NCBI GenBank assembly: GCA_947623745.1 | Contig: CANQHN010000010.1 | Span: forward strand, 17,576 to 81,575 | Direction of reading: 5' to 3' | DNA from: an uncultured Oscillospiraceae bacterium | GTDB taxonomy: Bacteria; Bacillota; Clostridia; Oscillospirales; Oscillospiraceae | DNA: 64,000 bases | Part shown: positions 39,784 to 49,600 of the stretch, piece after piece | How the letters are laid out: the number at the start of each line of letters is the position of its first letter | Position numbering within the stretch: position 1 is the stretch's first letter | The notes under the pieces: generated by a model | What the model saw: the letters and a program-made list of their open reading frames with translations, nothing else | Databases searched by the model: none | Told to the model about the DNA's origin: nothing | Position numbers and translations under genes: made by a program

Positions 39784-40979
39784 TGGGCATCAAGCAGTCC
39801 TTCCTGCTGGCGCTGAAATCCCTGGCGGTGAGCAAGGTGCGGGCCCTGCTGACCATGCTGGGCATCATCATCGGCGTGGCCGCCGTCATCGTCATCATCT
39901 CCCTGGGCGACGGGATGCAGAAGATGATGAACGACCAGTTCGAGTCCCTGGGCGCCAACCTGATCCAGGTGTCGGTGTGGGGCTCCGGCTCCTCCCGCAG
40001 CGTGGCCCCGGAGGACATGTACAAGCTGGTGGCCGACAACCCGGACTACCTGCGGGCGGTGAGCCCCTACGTGCAGGTCAGCGGCGTGTCGGTGCGCTCC
40101 ACCCGGGAGGCCTTCACCCCCGGCTCCATCCTGGGAGTCAGCGAGGACTACGACTCCATCCGGGGCATGACTCTGAGCCAGGGCCGCTTTTTACAGTATG
40201 TGGACGTGCTGCGCCAGCAGAAGGTGTGCGTGGTGGGGTCCTACGTGAACAAAGAGTACTTTGACGGCCAGGCCGTGGGCCAGCAGCTCAGCATCGGCGG
40301 CTACACCTATATAGTGGTGGGGGTGCTCTCCGAATCCGCCGAGTCCCGGAAGGGCACCGATGACGACCAGATTGTCCTGCCCTACACCAACGCCATGTCC
40401 CTGGCCGGCAGCCGGGTGTCCGCCTATATGTTCACCGGCGCGGACAAGGACACCGCCAGCGTCTCCCGCACCATCATTGAGAAACGGCTGGAGAAGATAT
40501 TCGGGGACGACGACTACTTCATGGTCATCACCTCCGCGGAGATGCTGGACATCATGAACACCATGATGAACACCATGATGGTGGTGCTGGTGGCCATCGC
40601 CGCCATCTCCCTGCTGGTGGGCGGCATCGGAATCATGAACATCATGCTGGTCTCGGTGTCCGAGCGCACCCGGGAGATCGGCATCCGAAAGTCCCTGGGG
40701 GCCAAGCGGCGGGACATCCGCTCCCAGTTCATCATCGAGGCGGGCACCACCTCCGCCATCGGCGGGGTCATCGGCATCGGCTTCGGCCTGCTGGCGGCAA
40801 ATGTGGCCGGGACGCTCATCTCCGGCCTGGACGGGGCGGAGGGCTTTGCCGCCGTGCCCTCCCTGGGGGCCATCGCCCTGGCCTTCGGCGTGTCGGTGGG
40901 GGTGGGGGTGCTGTTCGGCTACCTCCCCGCCAACAAGGCCGCAAAGCTCAACCCCATCGACGCGCTGCGCTATGATTGA
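39783..40979 (+). CDS. MacB-type ABC transporter permease
   Basis: A 398-aa permease with four membrane helices: one at the N terminus (ALLTMLGIIIGVAAVIVIISLGDG), a large extracytoplasmic MacB-PCD domain (about 45-270), then three C-terminal helices (FtsX domain, including GGIGIMNIMLVSVSERTREIGIRKSLGAKRRDI). Together with the adaptor and ATPase it forms a tripartite-like exporter for peptides, antibiotics or lipids. Start overlaps the ATPase stop by one base. Last transport gene in the operon. Confidence 0.94.
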   Translation: MGIKQSFLLALKSLAVSKVRALLTMLGIIIGVAAVIVIISLGDGMQKMMNDQFESLGANLIQVSVWGSGSSRSVAPEDMYKLVADNPDYLRAVSPYVQVSGVSVRSTREAFTPGSILGVSEDYDSIRGMTLSQGRFLQYVDVLRQQKVCVVGSYVNKEYFDGQAVGQQLSIGGYTYIVVGVLSESAESRKGTDDDQIVLPYTNAMSLAGSRVSAYMFTGADKDTASVSRTIIEKRLEKIFGDDDYFMVITSAEMLDIMNTMMNTMMVVLVAIAAISLLVGGIGIMNIMLVSVSERTREIGIRKSLGAKRRDIRSQFIIEAGTTSAIGGVIGIGFGLLAANVAGTLISGLDGAEGFAAVPSLGAIALAFGVSVGVGVLFGYLPANKAAKLNPIDALRYD

Positions 40980-41028
40980 GCCCCTCCGCCTGGAGGACAA
41001 ACATCACCCAAGCAAAGGAGTAGTTGTT

Positions 41029-42891
41029 ATGAGACGACGCATCTTATCCGCTCTGCTCGCCGCCGTCATGCTCTCGGCGCTGGCCCTGCCCATCTCCGCC
41101 GCCGGGACGGCGGACCAGACAGAGGTGGCCGAGGTCATCGGGGCGCTGAACATCATGGTGGGCGACGAGACCGGCAGCCTGAACCTGGGCAAGACCGTCA
41201 CCCGGGCGGAGTTTATCACCATGGCGGTGAAGGCCACGCCCCAGGGCGACCAGGTGGGGGAGGCCTCCGTGTCCCCCTACCCCGACGTGCCCCGGAAGCA
41301 CTGGGCCGCCGGCTTTGTCCAGGCGGGGGTCCGGGCCGGGCTCATCACCGGCTACCTGGACGGCACCTTCCGGCCCAATAACCAGATCACCCTGGCCGAA
41401 GGCGTCACCATCGTTCTGAAGCTGCTGGGCTACACCAGCGCGGACTTCTCCGGGGCCTACCCCACCGCCCAGATGGCCCTGGGCGGCACCCTGGGCCTGA
41501 CGGACGGTCTGAACGCCAAAAACTCCGGCGATATCCTCACCCGGCGGGATGCCATGTACCTGTTCTACAACCTGCTCTCCGCCCGCACCACCTCCGGTCA
41601 GTACTACCTGACAACCCTGGGCTACTCCGTCACCGCCTCGGGCGAGGTGGACCGCACGGCGCTGATGGGCCAGGTGATGGACGGCCCCATCGTGGCCGGT
41701 GACGGCTGGCGGGATCAGATCCCCTTCGACATGTCCGGCGCCAGCGTGATTCGCGCCGGCCAGAGCGCCGGAGTGGGTGATATCCAGAGCGGCGATCTGA
41801 TCTACTGGAACGAGGGAATGCGCCGGCTGTGGGTGTACACCGACCGGCTCACCGGGCTGATCCAGGCCCTGTCCCCCTCCTCCGCCTCCCCCACCTCTGT
41901 GACGGTGGCGGGGCGTACTTACGCCATTGAGACCGACGCGGCCACCTACCAGCTGTCCGACATGGGCGGCCGCCGCCTGGGGGACACCGTGACCCTGGTG
42001 CTGGGCCGGAACGGCGGCGTGGCCGCCGTGGTGGACCCGGTGGTGGGCGAGCAGTCCAAGGTGGGCATGGTCACTGCGGTGAGCAGGGCCAGCTACGCCG
42101 ACGACCCGGTCAACTCCCACTATGACGACACCGTCACCGTCCTGGCCACCGACGGGAACACGTACAGCTACCAGTGGACCACCCGCTACTTTGAGGCGGG
42201 CGACCTGGTGAAAGCGGTGGTGGCGGACGACGGCACGCTGACCCTGAAGCGCCTGTCCAAGACCGGCCTGACCGGGCATGTGCCCGCCGACGGCTCCGCC
42301 GTGGGCAGCCGGCCGATGGCCGCCGATGTGGAGATCATGGACACCTACGGGGAGACGGGCATCCGCGTATTCCCCAGCCGCCTGGGCGGGGCCAGCCTGA
42401 CCAAGGAGAACGTGCTCTACTACGACACCAACCCCCAGGGCGAGATCCAGCACCTGATTTTGAAGGAGTACACCGGGGACATGCACCAGTACGGCATCAT
42501 GACCAAGGTGGTGGACATGACCGCGGGGATGAATGTGGCGGCCAGCTACACCATGGAGCTGAACGGACAGAAGGTGTCCTTCGTCTCCCAGGGGATCAAA
42601 TACGCGGTGCAGGAGGGCCCCTTCTTGCTCAAGGGGAGTGTGAGCAGTCCGGACCGCATCTACCAGCTCAAATCCTCCCCTGTGGAGCGTATCAGCGGCG
42701 GTGTGATCCAGGCGGACGGGCTGAGCTTCACCATCTTCGACACCATGCAGGTCTATGAGTACCGGGACAACGGGTACTACCTGTCCAACCTGGACCGGGT
42801 GACCCGGGAGGGCTACACCAAGCTCACCGTCTGGTATGACAAGACCCAGAGCCAGGGCGGCTGCGCCAGGATCCTGGTGGCCAAGCCCTGA
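41029..42891 (+). CDS. Large secreted SLH-domain protein
   Basis: A 620-aa exported protein. A signal peptide (about 1-25, ending PISAAG) is followed by two or three SLH repeats in the first 190 residues (AEVIGALNIMVGDETGSLNLGKTVTRAEFITMA; YPDVPRKHWAAGFVQAGVRAGLITGYLDGTFRPNNQITLAEGV). The remaining 430 residues are beta-rich repeats of unknown fold without a recognised enzyme motif. It lies 49 nt after the MacB-like permease, with its own ribosome site (AAAGGAG) and no terminator between. It may therefore be co-transcribed and linked to envelope maintenance. Confidence 0.88.
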   Translation: MRRRILSALLAAVMLSALALPISAAGTADQTEVAEVIGALNIMVGDETGSLNLGKTVTRAEFITMAVKATPQGDQVGEASVSPYPDVPRKHWAAGFVQAGVRAGLITGYLDGTFRPNNQITLAEGVTIVLKLLGYTSADFSGAYPTAQMALGGTLGLTDGLNAKNSGDILTRRDAMYLFYNLLSARTTSGQYYLTTLGYSVTASGEVDRTALMGQVMDGPIVAGDGWRDQIPFDMSGASVIRAGQSAGVGDIQSGDLIYWNEGMRRLWVYTDRLTGLIQALSPSSASPTSVTVAGRTYAIETDAATYQLSDMGGRRLGDTVTLVLGRNGGVAAVVDPVVGEQSKVGMVTAVSRASYADDPVNSHYDDTVTVLATDGNTYSYQWTTRYFEAGDLVKAVVADDGTLTLKRLSKTGLTGHVPADGSAVGSRPMAADVEIMDTYGETGIRVFPSRLGGASLTKENVLYYDTNPQGEIQHLILKEYTGDMHQYGIMTKVVDMTAGMNVAASYTMELNGQKVSFVSQGIKYAVQEGPFLLKGSVSSPDRIYQLKSSPVERISGGVIQADGLSFTIFDTMQVYEYRDNGYYLSNLDRVTREGYTKLTVWYDKTQSQGGCARILVAKP

Positions 42892-42908
42892 CACAGCGCA
42901 GAAAATAA

Positions 42909-42950
42909 GAGCCCCGCGGGGAACGGTTCCCCGCGGGGCTCTTTTCTTTT
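42909..42950. terminator. Bidirectional terminator SLH protein / VanY
   Basis: A perfect 15-bp stem with loop cgg, then TTTTCTTTT; on the minus strand the tail is TTATTTTC. Confidence 0.88.
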
Positions 42951-42954
42951 GCAG

Positions 42955-44373
42955 TTATGCCTGAACAGCAGGGGCCAGGCAGAGGGTGAGGTCCGCCTCG
43001 GTCACGGTGTAACCCAGCAGGTTTGCCGCATCCTCCAGCGGGACCATCAGATCCTGGCCCTGGAGGAAGCAGGCGCAGCCAAGGACCTGATCTTCGCCGT
43101 CCAGGACACAGCGGGCCTGCCGCGGGGTGAGGGCCAGGGTGCTGCCGCCGGAGGCGGCCAGGACGGCGCCGCCGTCCTCCGTCCGGGTGCAGGTCATCCC
43201 CAGCGCGCCGGCCAGATCGGAGGCGGAGAGGAAGTAGGTCCCGTCCAGGCGCAGCGGGGCGCGCTGGAGCTGTTTAGTCTGGCCCTCCACGGAGAGGGAC
43301 CGAGCCCCCTTGACCTCCCCGGTGGGCCGGGTGGCCATGTACTCGTCGTAGGTCAGGCCGCTCTCGGTGATCTCCTTGGCCAGCTCCAGGCCCACGTAGC
43401 GGTAGTGCCAGGGCTCGAAGGTGAAGCCGGTGATGGCCTTCTTCCCCTCGGGGTAGCGCAGGATGAAGCCGTACTCCCAGCAGTGGGTGGTCAGCCAGCG
43501 GTACTGGGCGGTACGCTCAAAGTGGGCGGAGATGCGGGAGACGTTGATATCCGCCGCCAAGCCGGTCTGGTGCTCGGAGAAGCCGGCCCGGGCGGAGTAG
43601 GTGTCCGCCGAGGCCCGGCCGTTGCGGCTGACGTAGCTCTGGTATAGGCTCTTCTGGTAGGAGTAGGAGCGGTAGACCGACACGGCGTACAGCCGCAGCC
43701 CGTCGGCCTTGGCGGCGTCCACCATCTGGGTGAAGTGCTCATAGGCTGTGGGTTCCATCCGCGCATTGCTGAACCCGGCATACTGGGGGGCCATTTTGAC
43801 CAGCTCCGGCTCGAAATCGCTGCTCAAAACGTGGAACTTGTTCACCAGCACGTCGGTGGCGTTGGGGTCCTGCACCTCGTCATAAGCGCTGTAAAAGGGC
43901 TGGTCCAGGCCGATATTCACATAGGTGACCACCGTCTCGGCGGACAGCTCCGGGTTGGCCTGGCCGTAGTCCAGGCAGCGCTCCAGCAGCTCGGCGCGGA
44001 AGTAGGGCAGGGAAACGTACCGGACCGCCCGGGCGTCGTAGGGGTGGTCCAGCAGCGGCTGGACGGACACCGATCCCAGGTTGGAGAAGATCTGGTCGAT
44101 CTCCGCCTGGGAGTAGCCGTGGGCCGCCAGCTTGGGGGCGTCCCGCAGGTAGACCACAGCCGGGGAGGGGCTGCTGGGGACGGCGGCGGGCTGCTGCGGA
44201 GCGGGCTCCGGAGCAGCCGGCGCGCTGGATACGGCCGCCTGGACGGCCCCGGCCTGTTCCTCCCGGACGGCGTAGGCCCGGGCCTGGAAGGCGGGGTGTA
44301 CGGCGGCCGCCGCGGCCAGGGCCAGTCCCAGGGCACAGACAGCCCCCGCGCGGGGAAGTGAAAATTTGGACAT
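42955..44373 (-). CDS. D-alanyl-D-alanine carboxypeptidase (VanY/peptidase M15B) with C-terminal stalk-like domain
   Basis: A 472-aa exported protein. A signal peptide or anchor (about 1-30) and a Pro/Ala-rich linker (30-75) precede the M15B peptidase domain. Zinc motifs are SEHQTGLAADIN (SxHxxGxAxD) and EPWHYRYVG. The last 100 residues resemble a copper-amine-oxidase-N/stalk domain (LDGTYFLSASDLAGALG; LMVPLEDAANLLGYTV), usually a wall-binding or spacer unit. It trims the terminal D-Ala of peptidoglycan stem peptides. The start is ATG 44373 after AGGAGAGAC. Third gene of a minus-strand operon. Confidence 0.9.
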   Translation of the reverse strand: MSKFSLPRAGAVCALGLALAAAAAVHPAFQARAYAVREEQAGAVQAAVSSAPAAPEPAPQQPAAVPSSPSPAVVYLRDAPKLAAHGYSQAEIDQIFSNLGSVSVQPLLDHPYDARAVRYVSLPYFRAELLERCLDYGQANPELSAETVVTYVNIGLDQPFYSAYDEVQDPNATDVLVNKFHVLSSDFEPELVKMAPQYAGFSNARMEPTAYEHFTQMVDAAKADGLRLYAVSVYRSYSYQKSLYQSYVSRNGRASADTYSARAGFSEHQTGLAADINVSRISAHFERTAQYRWLTTHCWEYGFILRYPEGKKAITGFTFEPWHYRYVGLELAKEITESGLTYDEYMATRPTGEVKGARSLSVEGQTKQLQRAPLRLDGTYFLSASDLAGALGMTCTRTEDGGAVLAASGGSTLALTPRQARCVLDGEDQVLGCACFLQGQDLMVPLEDAANLLGYTVTEADLTLCLAPAVQA

Positions 44374-44406
44374 GGACGTCTCTCCTATGTACAAAAGGGA
44401 TGGACT

Positions 44407-45075
44407 TCAGGATACGCGGCGGCACTGCTGGGCGAACCAGCGCAGGATGGGCGCGCCGTCGGCGGTGTCCGGGCGGCGGAAGTCCCCGGACATGCGCTCG
44501 GGGTGGAACTGCACCCCCAGAACAGGCAGCTCCCGGTGCTCCAGCACCTCGGGGAGACCGCCCTCGCTCCAGGCGGTGGGGACGAGGCCGGCCCCCACGC
44601 GGTCCACCGCCTGGTGGTGGGCGCTGTTGACGCAGAAGCGGGGGCCGTACAGGCGGAAGATCAGACTGCCGGGGGCGGTGCGCAGGGGGTGGACCAGGTC
44701 GTGCTCCGACCGGCCGTGAAAGGGAAGGACCTGGGGCGGCAGGTTCTGGATCAGGGTGCCGCCCAGGGAGATATTGAGCATCTGAACGCCCCGGCAGATG
44801 CCCAGAATGGGCCGCCGGGCGGCCAGAAAGGTCCGCAGCAGGGCCAGCTCCGCGGCGTCCCGGACCGGGTCAGGGGGATCGGAGCCCCGGTTTTCCTGGC
44901 CGAACAGGGCACTGTCCGGGTCGCCCCCGCCGCACAGCACAAGGCCGGCGCAGCTCAGGTCGGGAGCGGGACAATATCCCCCCGCGGGGGTCAGTCCGGC
45001 CCGGCGCAGGGCCGCCTCGTAGTTGGCCGCGCCGCCGGGGTCGCAGGAGAGCAGGACGCGGGGCGCAGGACTCAT
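44407..45075 (-). CDS. Class I glutamine amidotransferase-like (peptidase C26) protein
   Basis: A 222-aa gamma-glutamyl hydrolase/PuuD-type protein. The nucleophile elbow is LGICRGVQMLNISLGGTLIQ (Cys), and the catalytic His-Glu pair is VLGVQFHPERM. LVLCGGGDPDSALFG matches the oxyanion region. The family hydrolyses gamma-glutamyl bonds, for example gamma-glutamyl-GABA. It is coupled by ATGA to the kinase-like gene upstream and lies 33 nt before VanY. Its link to these genes is unknown. Confidence 0.88.
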   Translation of the reverse strand: MSPAPRVLLSCDPGGAANYEAALRRAGLTPAGGYCPAPDLSCAGLVLCGGGDPDSALFGQENRGSDPPDPVRDAAELALLRTFLAARRPILGICRGVQMLNISLGGTLIQNLPPQVLPFHGRSEHDLVHPLRTAPGSLIFRLYGPRFCVNSAHHQAVDRVGAGLVPTAWSEGGLPEVLEHRELPVLGVQFHPERMSGDFRRPDTADGAPILRWFAQQCRRVS

Positions 45076-45722
45076 TCAGCGCGCTCCGGGGCGGGGGCGG
45101 TCTTGTCCAGATGGGCCCGGCGCTGGAGGAGCAGGTCAGTGATCAGGTCCACCGCGCCGTCCACCCCCACGGTGGAGGAGTTGATGGTCAGGTCATACTG
45201 GCGCATGGCGCCCCAGACCCGGCCGGTGTAGTAGTTGTAGTAGTTGGCCCGGCCCCGGTCGGCCTTGTTGATGCGCTCGCTGATGCCCTCGGGGCTCAGG
45301 TGGTAGTCGTTGACGCACCGGGCGGCCCGGTCCTCCAGGTCGGCGTGGATGAACACCTTCACGCAGTCGGGGCGGTCCCCCAGCACATAGTCGCTGCAGC
45401 GGCCCACCACGATGCAGTCGCCGCTGTCGGCCAGCTCCCGGATGACCTCCGCCTGGGCGAAAAAGGCCTGGTGGCTGACGGGGACGCCGTGGCTGACGAA
45501 GCTGGGGGAACCGATGCCGGTCGGGGCGACGTTCAAATGGAAGCGGCTGCGGGCGCGCTCCTCCGCCCGGGCGATGAAGTCGGGGGAGAGGCCGCTTTTT
45601 TCCGCGGTCTTTTGGATGATGGTGCGGTCGTAGCAGGGGATCCCCAGCTTGGCCGCCAGCTTTTTGCCGATGAGGCGGCCGCCGCTGCCAAATTCACGGC
45701 TGATGGATATAACGTAACTCAT
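45072..45722 (-). CDS. Cytidylate kinase-like family protein
   Basis: A 216-aa P-loop protein of the cytidylate kinase-like family (AAA_26/Cmk-like). It starts YVISISREFGSGGRLIGKKLAAKLGIPCYDRTII, where the P-loop is GSGGRLIG. It has IVVGRCSDYVLGDRP and the RINKADRGRANYYNYYTGRVWG segment typical of this subgroup, which differs from true Cmk. A substrate has not been fixed for the subgroup. The start is ATG 45722 (AGGTGATTGC); the 601-aa track version merges with unrelated upstream sequence. It leads the operon with the amidotransferase and VanY. Confidence 0.85.
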   Translation of the reverse strand: MSYVISISREFGSGGRLIGKKLAAKLGIPCYDRTIIQKTAEKSGLSPDFIARAEERARSRFHLNVAPTGIGSPSFVSHGVPVSHQAFFAQAEVIRELADSGDCIVVGRCSDYVLGDRPDCVKVFIHADLEDRAARCVNDYHLSPEGISERINKADRGRANYYNYYTGRVWGAMRQYDLTINSSTVGVDGAVDLITDLLLQRRAHLDKTAPAPERAE

Positions 45723-45788
45723 GCAATCACCTGCTTTTTGAGAGCGATGGGGCCGCAAATGCGGCCGGGATGAAACGATACCAATTTC

Positions 45789-45817
45789 ATTATAGCGCTG
45801 TCCGGCGGAAATGACAA
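45789..45817 (-). promoter_or_regulatory. Promoter of the kinase-like/amidotransferase/VanY operon
   Basis: Minus strand TTGTCA, 17 nt, perfect TATAAT. Confidence 0.85.
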
Positions 45818-45871
45818 TAAAAAATTGTGTGAAAAATCCGCCGGACTGCCCCATAGGGCGGGAGAAAGTGA

Positions 45872-45900
45872 TTTCCTTTTCCGTCCGCCTGTGGTATAAT
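45872..45900 (+). promoter_or_regulatory. Promoter of the metallo-hydrolase gene
   Basis: TTTCCT, 17 nt, extended -10 TGGTATAAT. Strong -10, weak -35. Confidence 0.7.
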
Positions 45901-45953
45901 ATCCTTACATTTATACTATTTGAATCATCTGAATCAATGAAACGGAGGGACTC

Positions 45954-46568
45954 ATGATGAAACTGACTTGGCATGGACACTCCTGCTTCACCCTGGAGGC
46001 GGGGGGCTGCACGGTGGCGCTGGACCCCTACGGGGACGGCTCCGTCCCCGGCTACGCCCCGCTGGCGCTGACCGCCGACGCCGTCCTGTGCAGCCATGAG
46101 CACGGGGACCACGGCGCGCGGGACAAGGTGACCCTGTCCGGGAAGGGCTGCTCCATCCCGGTGGAGGAGATCCACACCTTCCACGACCCGGAGCGGGGCG
46201 CTCTGCGGGGGCCCAATATCATCCGCATCTTCTCCGCCGAGGGGATGAAGGTGGCCCACCTGGGCGACCTGGGCTGTGAGCTGGAGCCGGAGCAGAAGGA
46301 GAAGCTCAAGGGCCTGGACGCGGTGCTCATCCCCGTGGGCGGGCACTTCACCATCGACGCCAAACAGGCCAAGGCCCTGGTGGACGAGCTCAAGCCCCGG
46401 GTGGTGGTGCCCATGCACTACCGTTGGCCGGGCCACGGCTACGGCGTGATCGGGCCGCTGGAGGACTACCTGGAGCTGTGCGGCGACGCGGTGAAGTACG
46501 AGGGGAACACCCTGGAGCTGACCAGGGACACCCCGGCGCAGACGGCGGTGCTGACCTACCTGGGCTGA
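45954..46568 (+). CDS. Metallo-beta-lactamase-fold metal-dependent hydrolase (UPF0173-like)
   Basis: A 204-aa single-domain hydrolase. It opens MKLTWHGHSCFTLEAGG, has the zinc motif SHEHGDHGA and the later AHLGDLGCELEPEQ and VVVPMHYRWPGHG metal ligands. This pattern matches the YtkL/UPF0173 group, which is broadly conserved and uncharacterised. Two adjacent ATGs (45954 and 45957) are possible starts after CGGAGGG; the second gives the usual family N terminus. It is monocistronic. Confidence 0.9.
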   Translation: MMKLTWHGHSCFTLEAGGCTVALDPYGDGSVPGYAPLALTADAVLCSHEHGDHGARDKVTLSGKGCSIPVEEIHTFHDPERGALRGPNIIRIFSAEGMKVAHLGDLGCELEPEQKEKLKGLDAVLIPVGGHFTIDAKQAKALVDELKPRVVVPMHYRWPGHGYGVIGPLEDYLELCGDAVKYEGNTLELTRDTPAQTAVLTYLG

Positions 46569-46582
46569 TTTGAGAGAAATGC

Positions 46583-46624
46583 AAAAAAGAGAGGGAGCCG
46601 GATATCCGGCTCCCTCTCTTTTTT
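46583..46624. terminator. Bidirectional terminator metallo-hydrolase / nifJ
   Basis: A palindrome of about 20 bp on each arm, AAAAAAGAGAGGGAGCCGGAT and its complement, with six-base A and T ends. Confidence 0.93.
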
Positions 46625-46633
46625 GAGATTGGA

Positions 46634-49600
46634 TCAGACCTCGTACATCTTCTGTAGCTTGGTGAGCTTCTCGTAGCGCTTGTTGGCGGTCTCCTCGTTG
46701 AGGGCGAACAGCTCCTTGGCGCGCTCGGGGAAAGAGCGGGTCAGGCTGGAGTACCGGGCCTCGTTCATCAGGAACTCCTGATAGCCGCCGCCAGGGGCCT
46801 TGCTGTCCAGGATGAAGGGGTTCTTCCCCTCGGCCTTGAGGGCGGGGTTGAAGCGGAACAGGTTCCAGTAGCCGCACTCCACGGCCTTCTTCATCTCGGC
46901 CTGGCAGTTGGCCATGCCGCCCTTGATGGAGTGCATCTCACAGGGGGCGTAGCCGATGACCAGGGACGGGCCGTGGTAGGCCTCGGCCTCGGCGATGGCC
47001 TTCAGGGTCTGGTTGGGGTTGGCGCCCATGGCCACCTGGGCCACGTACACGTAGCCGTAGGTCATGGCAATCTCCGCCAGAGACTTCTTGGCCATCTGCT
47101 TGCCGGCCGCGGCGAACTGGGCCACCTGGCCGATGTTGGAGGCCTTGGAGGCCTGGCCGCCGGTGTTGGAGTAGACCTCAGTGTCGAACACGAAGATGTT
47201 CACGTCCTCGCCGCTGGCCAGCACGTGGTCTACGCCGCCGAAGCCGATGTCATAGGCCCAGCCGTCGCCGCCGAAGATCCAAACGGACTTCTTGGCCAGG
47301 TAGTCCTTCTCGGACAGGATCTCAGAGGCCAGGGTGCAGGCCTCGCAGGTGCAGAACTGCTTGCCCTCGGCCTTGAGTTGCTCCCCGAGGGCCTTGACAT
47401 GGGGATTGCTGCTGGCGAGCAGGTCGTCCACAGTGGCGATGTTCTCCTCCAGGGCGGCGATGTACGTCTTGGCGGCGGGGCCGTTGGCCTGGCCGTCCTC
47501 CATGGTGTCCAGCCACTTCTGGGCGGCCTCCTTCAGAGCGGGCTGGGCCCAGGGCACCGCGATGAGGGCCTCGGTCTTGGCCTTCAGGCGCTCGCGGATG
47601 GACTTCTGGCCCAGATACATGCCCAGGCCGTGCTCGGCGTTGTCCTCGAACAGAGAGTTGGCCCAGGCGGGACCCTTGCCCTCGGCGGTGGTGGTGTAGG
47701 GAGAGGTCGCGGCGGGGCCGCCCCAGATGGAGGAGCAGCCGGTGGCGTTGGACACGTACATCCGCTCACCGAACAGCTGGGTGATCAGGCGGGCATAGGC
47801 GGTCTCGGCGCAGCCGGCGCAGGAGCCGGAGAACTCCAGCAGCGGGCGCTTGAACTGGCTGCCCTTGACGGTGAAGTCGGCCACATCCTCCTTGACGGAG
47901 ACGTTGGCGACCATGTAGTTGAAGGCGTCCTGCTGGGGCAGCTCCTGCTCCTGGGGCACCATGGACAGGGCCTTGGTGGGGCACACGCCCACGCACACGC
48001 CGCAGCCCATGCAGTCCAGCGGGCTGACGGCCAGGGAGAACTTGTACACGCCCTTGCCCTTGCCGGCCTTCACGTCCACGATCTTGGCGCTCTCGGGGGC
48101 CGCGGCGGCCTCGTCGGCGGTGAGCGCGAAGGGACGGATGGTGGCGTGGGGGCAGACGTAGGAGCACTGGTTGCACTGGATGCACTTGGAGGAGTCCCAG
48201 GTGGGCACGGACACGGCCACGCCGCGCTTCTCGTAGGCGGCGGCGCCCTGCTCGAAGGTGCCGTCGGCGTGAGGCACGAAGGCGGACACAGGCAGGCTGT
48301 CGCCGTCCATGCGGTCCACGGGGTTGAGGATGGAGTCCACCATCTTGGCCAGCTTGGAGGAACCGGCGGCGTCGGCGTCCTTGGGGGCGTCCTGCGCGTC
48401 GGCCCAGGAGGCGGGCACGTCGAACTTCTTGAAGGCGGTGGCGCCGGCGTCGATGGCCCTGTGGTTCATGTCCACGATGTCCTGGCCCTTCTTCAGGTAG
48501 GAGTGGGTGGCGGCGTCCTTCATGTACTGGATGGCCTCGGCCTGGGGCATCACGTTGGCCAGGGTGAAGAAGGCGGACTGGAGGATGGTGTTGGTGCGCT
48601 TGCCCATGCCGATCTGGGCGGCCAGGTCGATGGCGTCGATGGTGTAGACCTGGACGTTGTTCTCGGCGATGTAGCGCTTGGCCACGGCGGGCATGTGCTT
48701 ATCCAGCTCCTCGGGGGACCACTGGCAGTTGATGAGGAACACGCCGCCGGGCTTCACGTCCCGGACCATGGGGAAGCCCTTGATGATGTAGGAGGGGTTG
48801 TGGCAGGCCACGAAGTCGGCCTTGTTGATGTAGTAGGGGGCGCGGATGGGCTTGTCGCCGAAGCGCAGGTGGCTGATGGTCACACCGCCGGTCTTTTTGG
48901 AGTCGTACTGGAAGTAGGCCTGCACGTACTTGTCGGTGTGGTCGCCGATGATCTTGATGGAGTTTTTGTTGGCGCCCACGGTGCCGTCGCCGCCCAGGCC
49001 CCAGAACTTGCACTCAATGGTGCCCTCGGCCGCGGTGTTGGGGGCCTTGTGTTCAGGCAGGGACAGGCCGGTCACGTCGTCCACGATGCCGATGGTGAAC
49101 TGCTTCTTGGGCTCGTCCTTGGCCAGCTCCTCGTACACGGCGAACACGGAGCGGGGCGGGGTGTCCTTGCTGCCCAGGCCGTAGCGGCCGCCGATGACGG
49201 TCTTGTCGGTGATGCCGGCGCCGGCCAGAGCAGTGATCACGTCCAGATACAGGGGGTCGCCCAGGGCGCCGGGCTCCTTGGTGCGGTCCAGGACGGCGAT
49301 CTTCTTGGCGGTGGCGGGGATGGCGGCGATGAGCTTGTCGGCGCGGAAGGGCCGGTACAGGCGGACCTTGATGAGACCCACCTTCTCGCCGTGGGCGTTG
49401 AGGTAGTCGATGACCTCCTCGGCCACGTCGCAGATGGAGCCCATGGCGATGATGACCCGGTCGGCGTCGGGAGCGCCGTAGTAGTTGAACAGCTGGTAGT
49501 TGGTGCCCAACTTGGCGTTGACCTTGCCCATGTACTCCTCGACGATCTCGGGCAGGGCCTCGTAGTACTGGTTGGAGGCCTCACGGTGCTGGAAGAAGAT

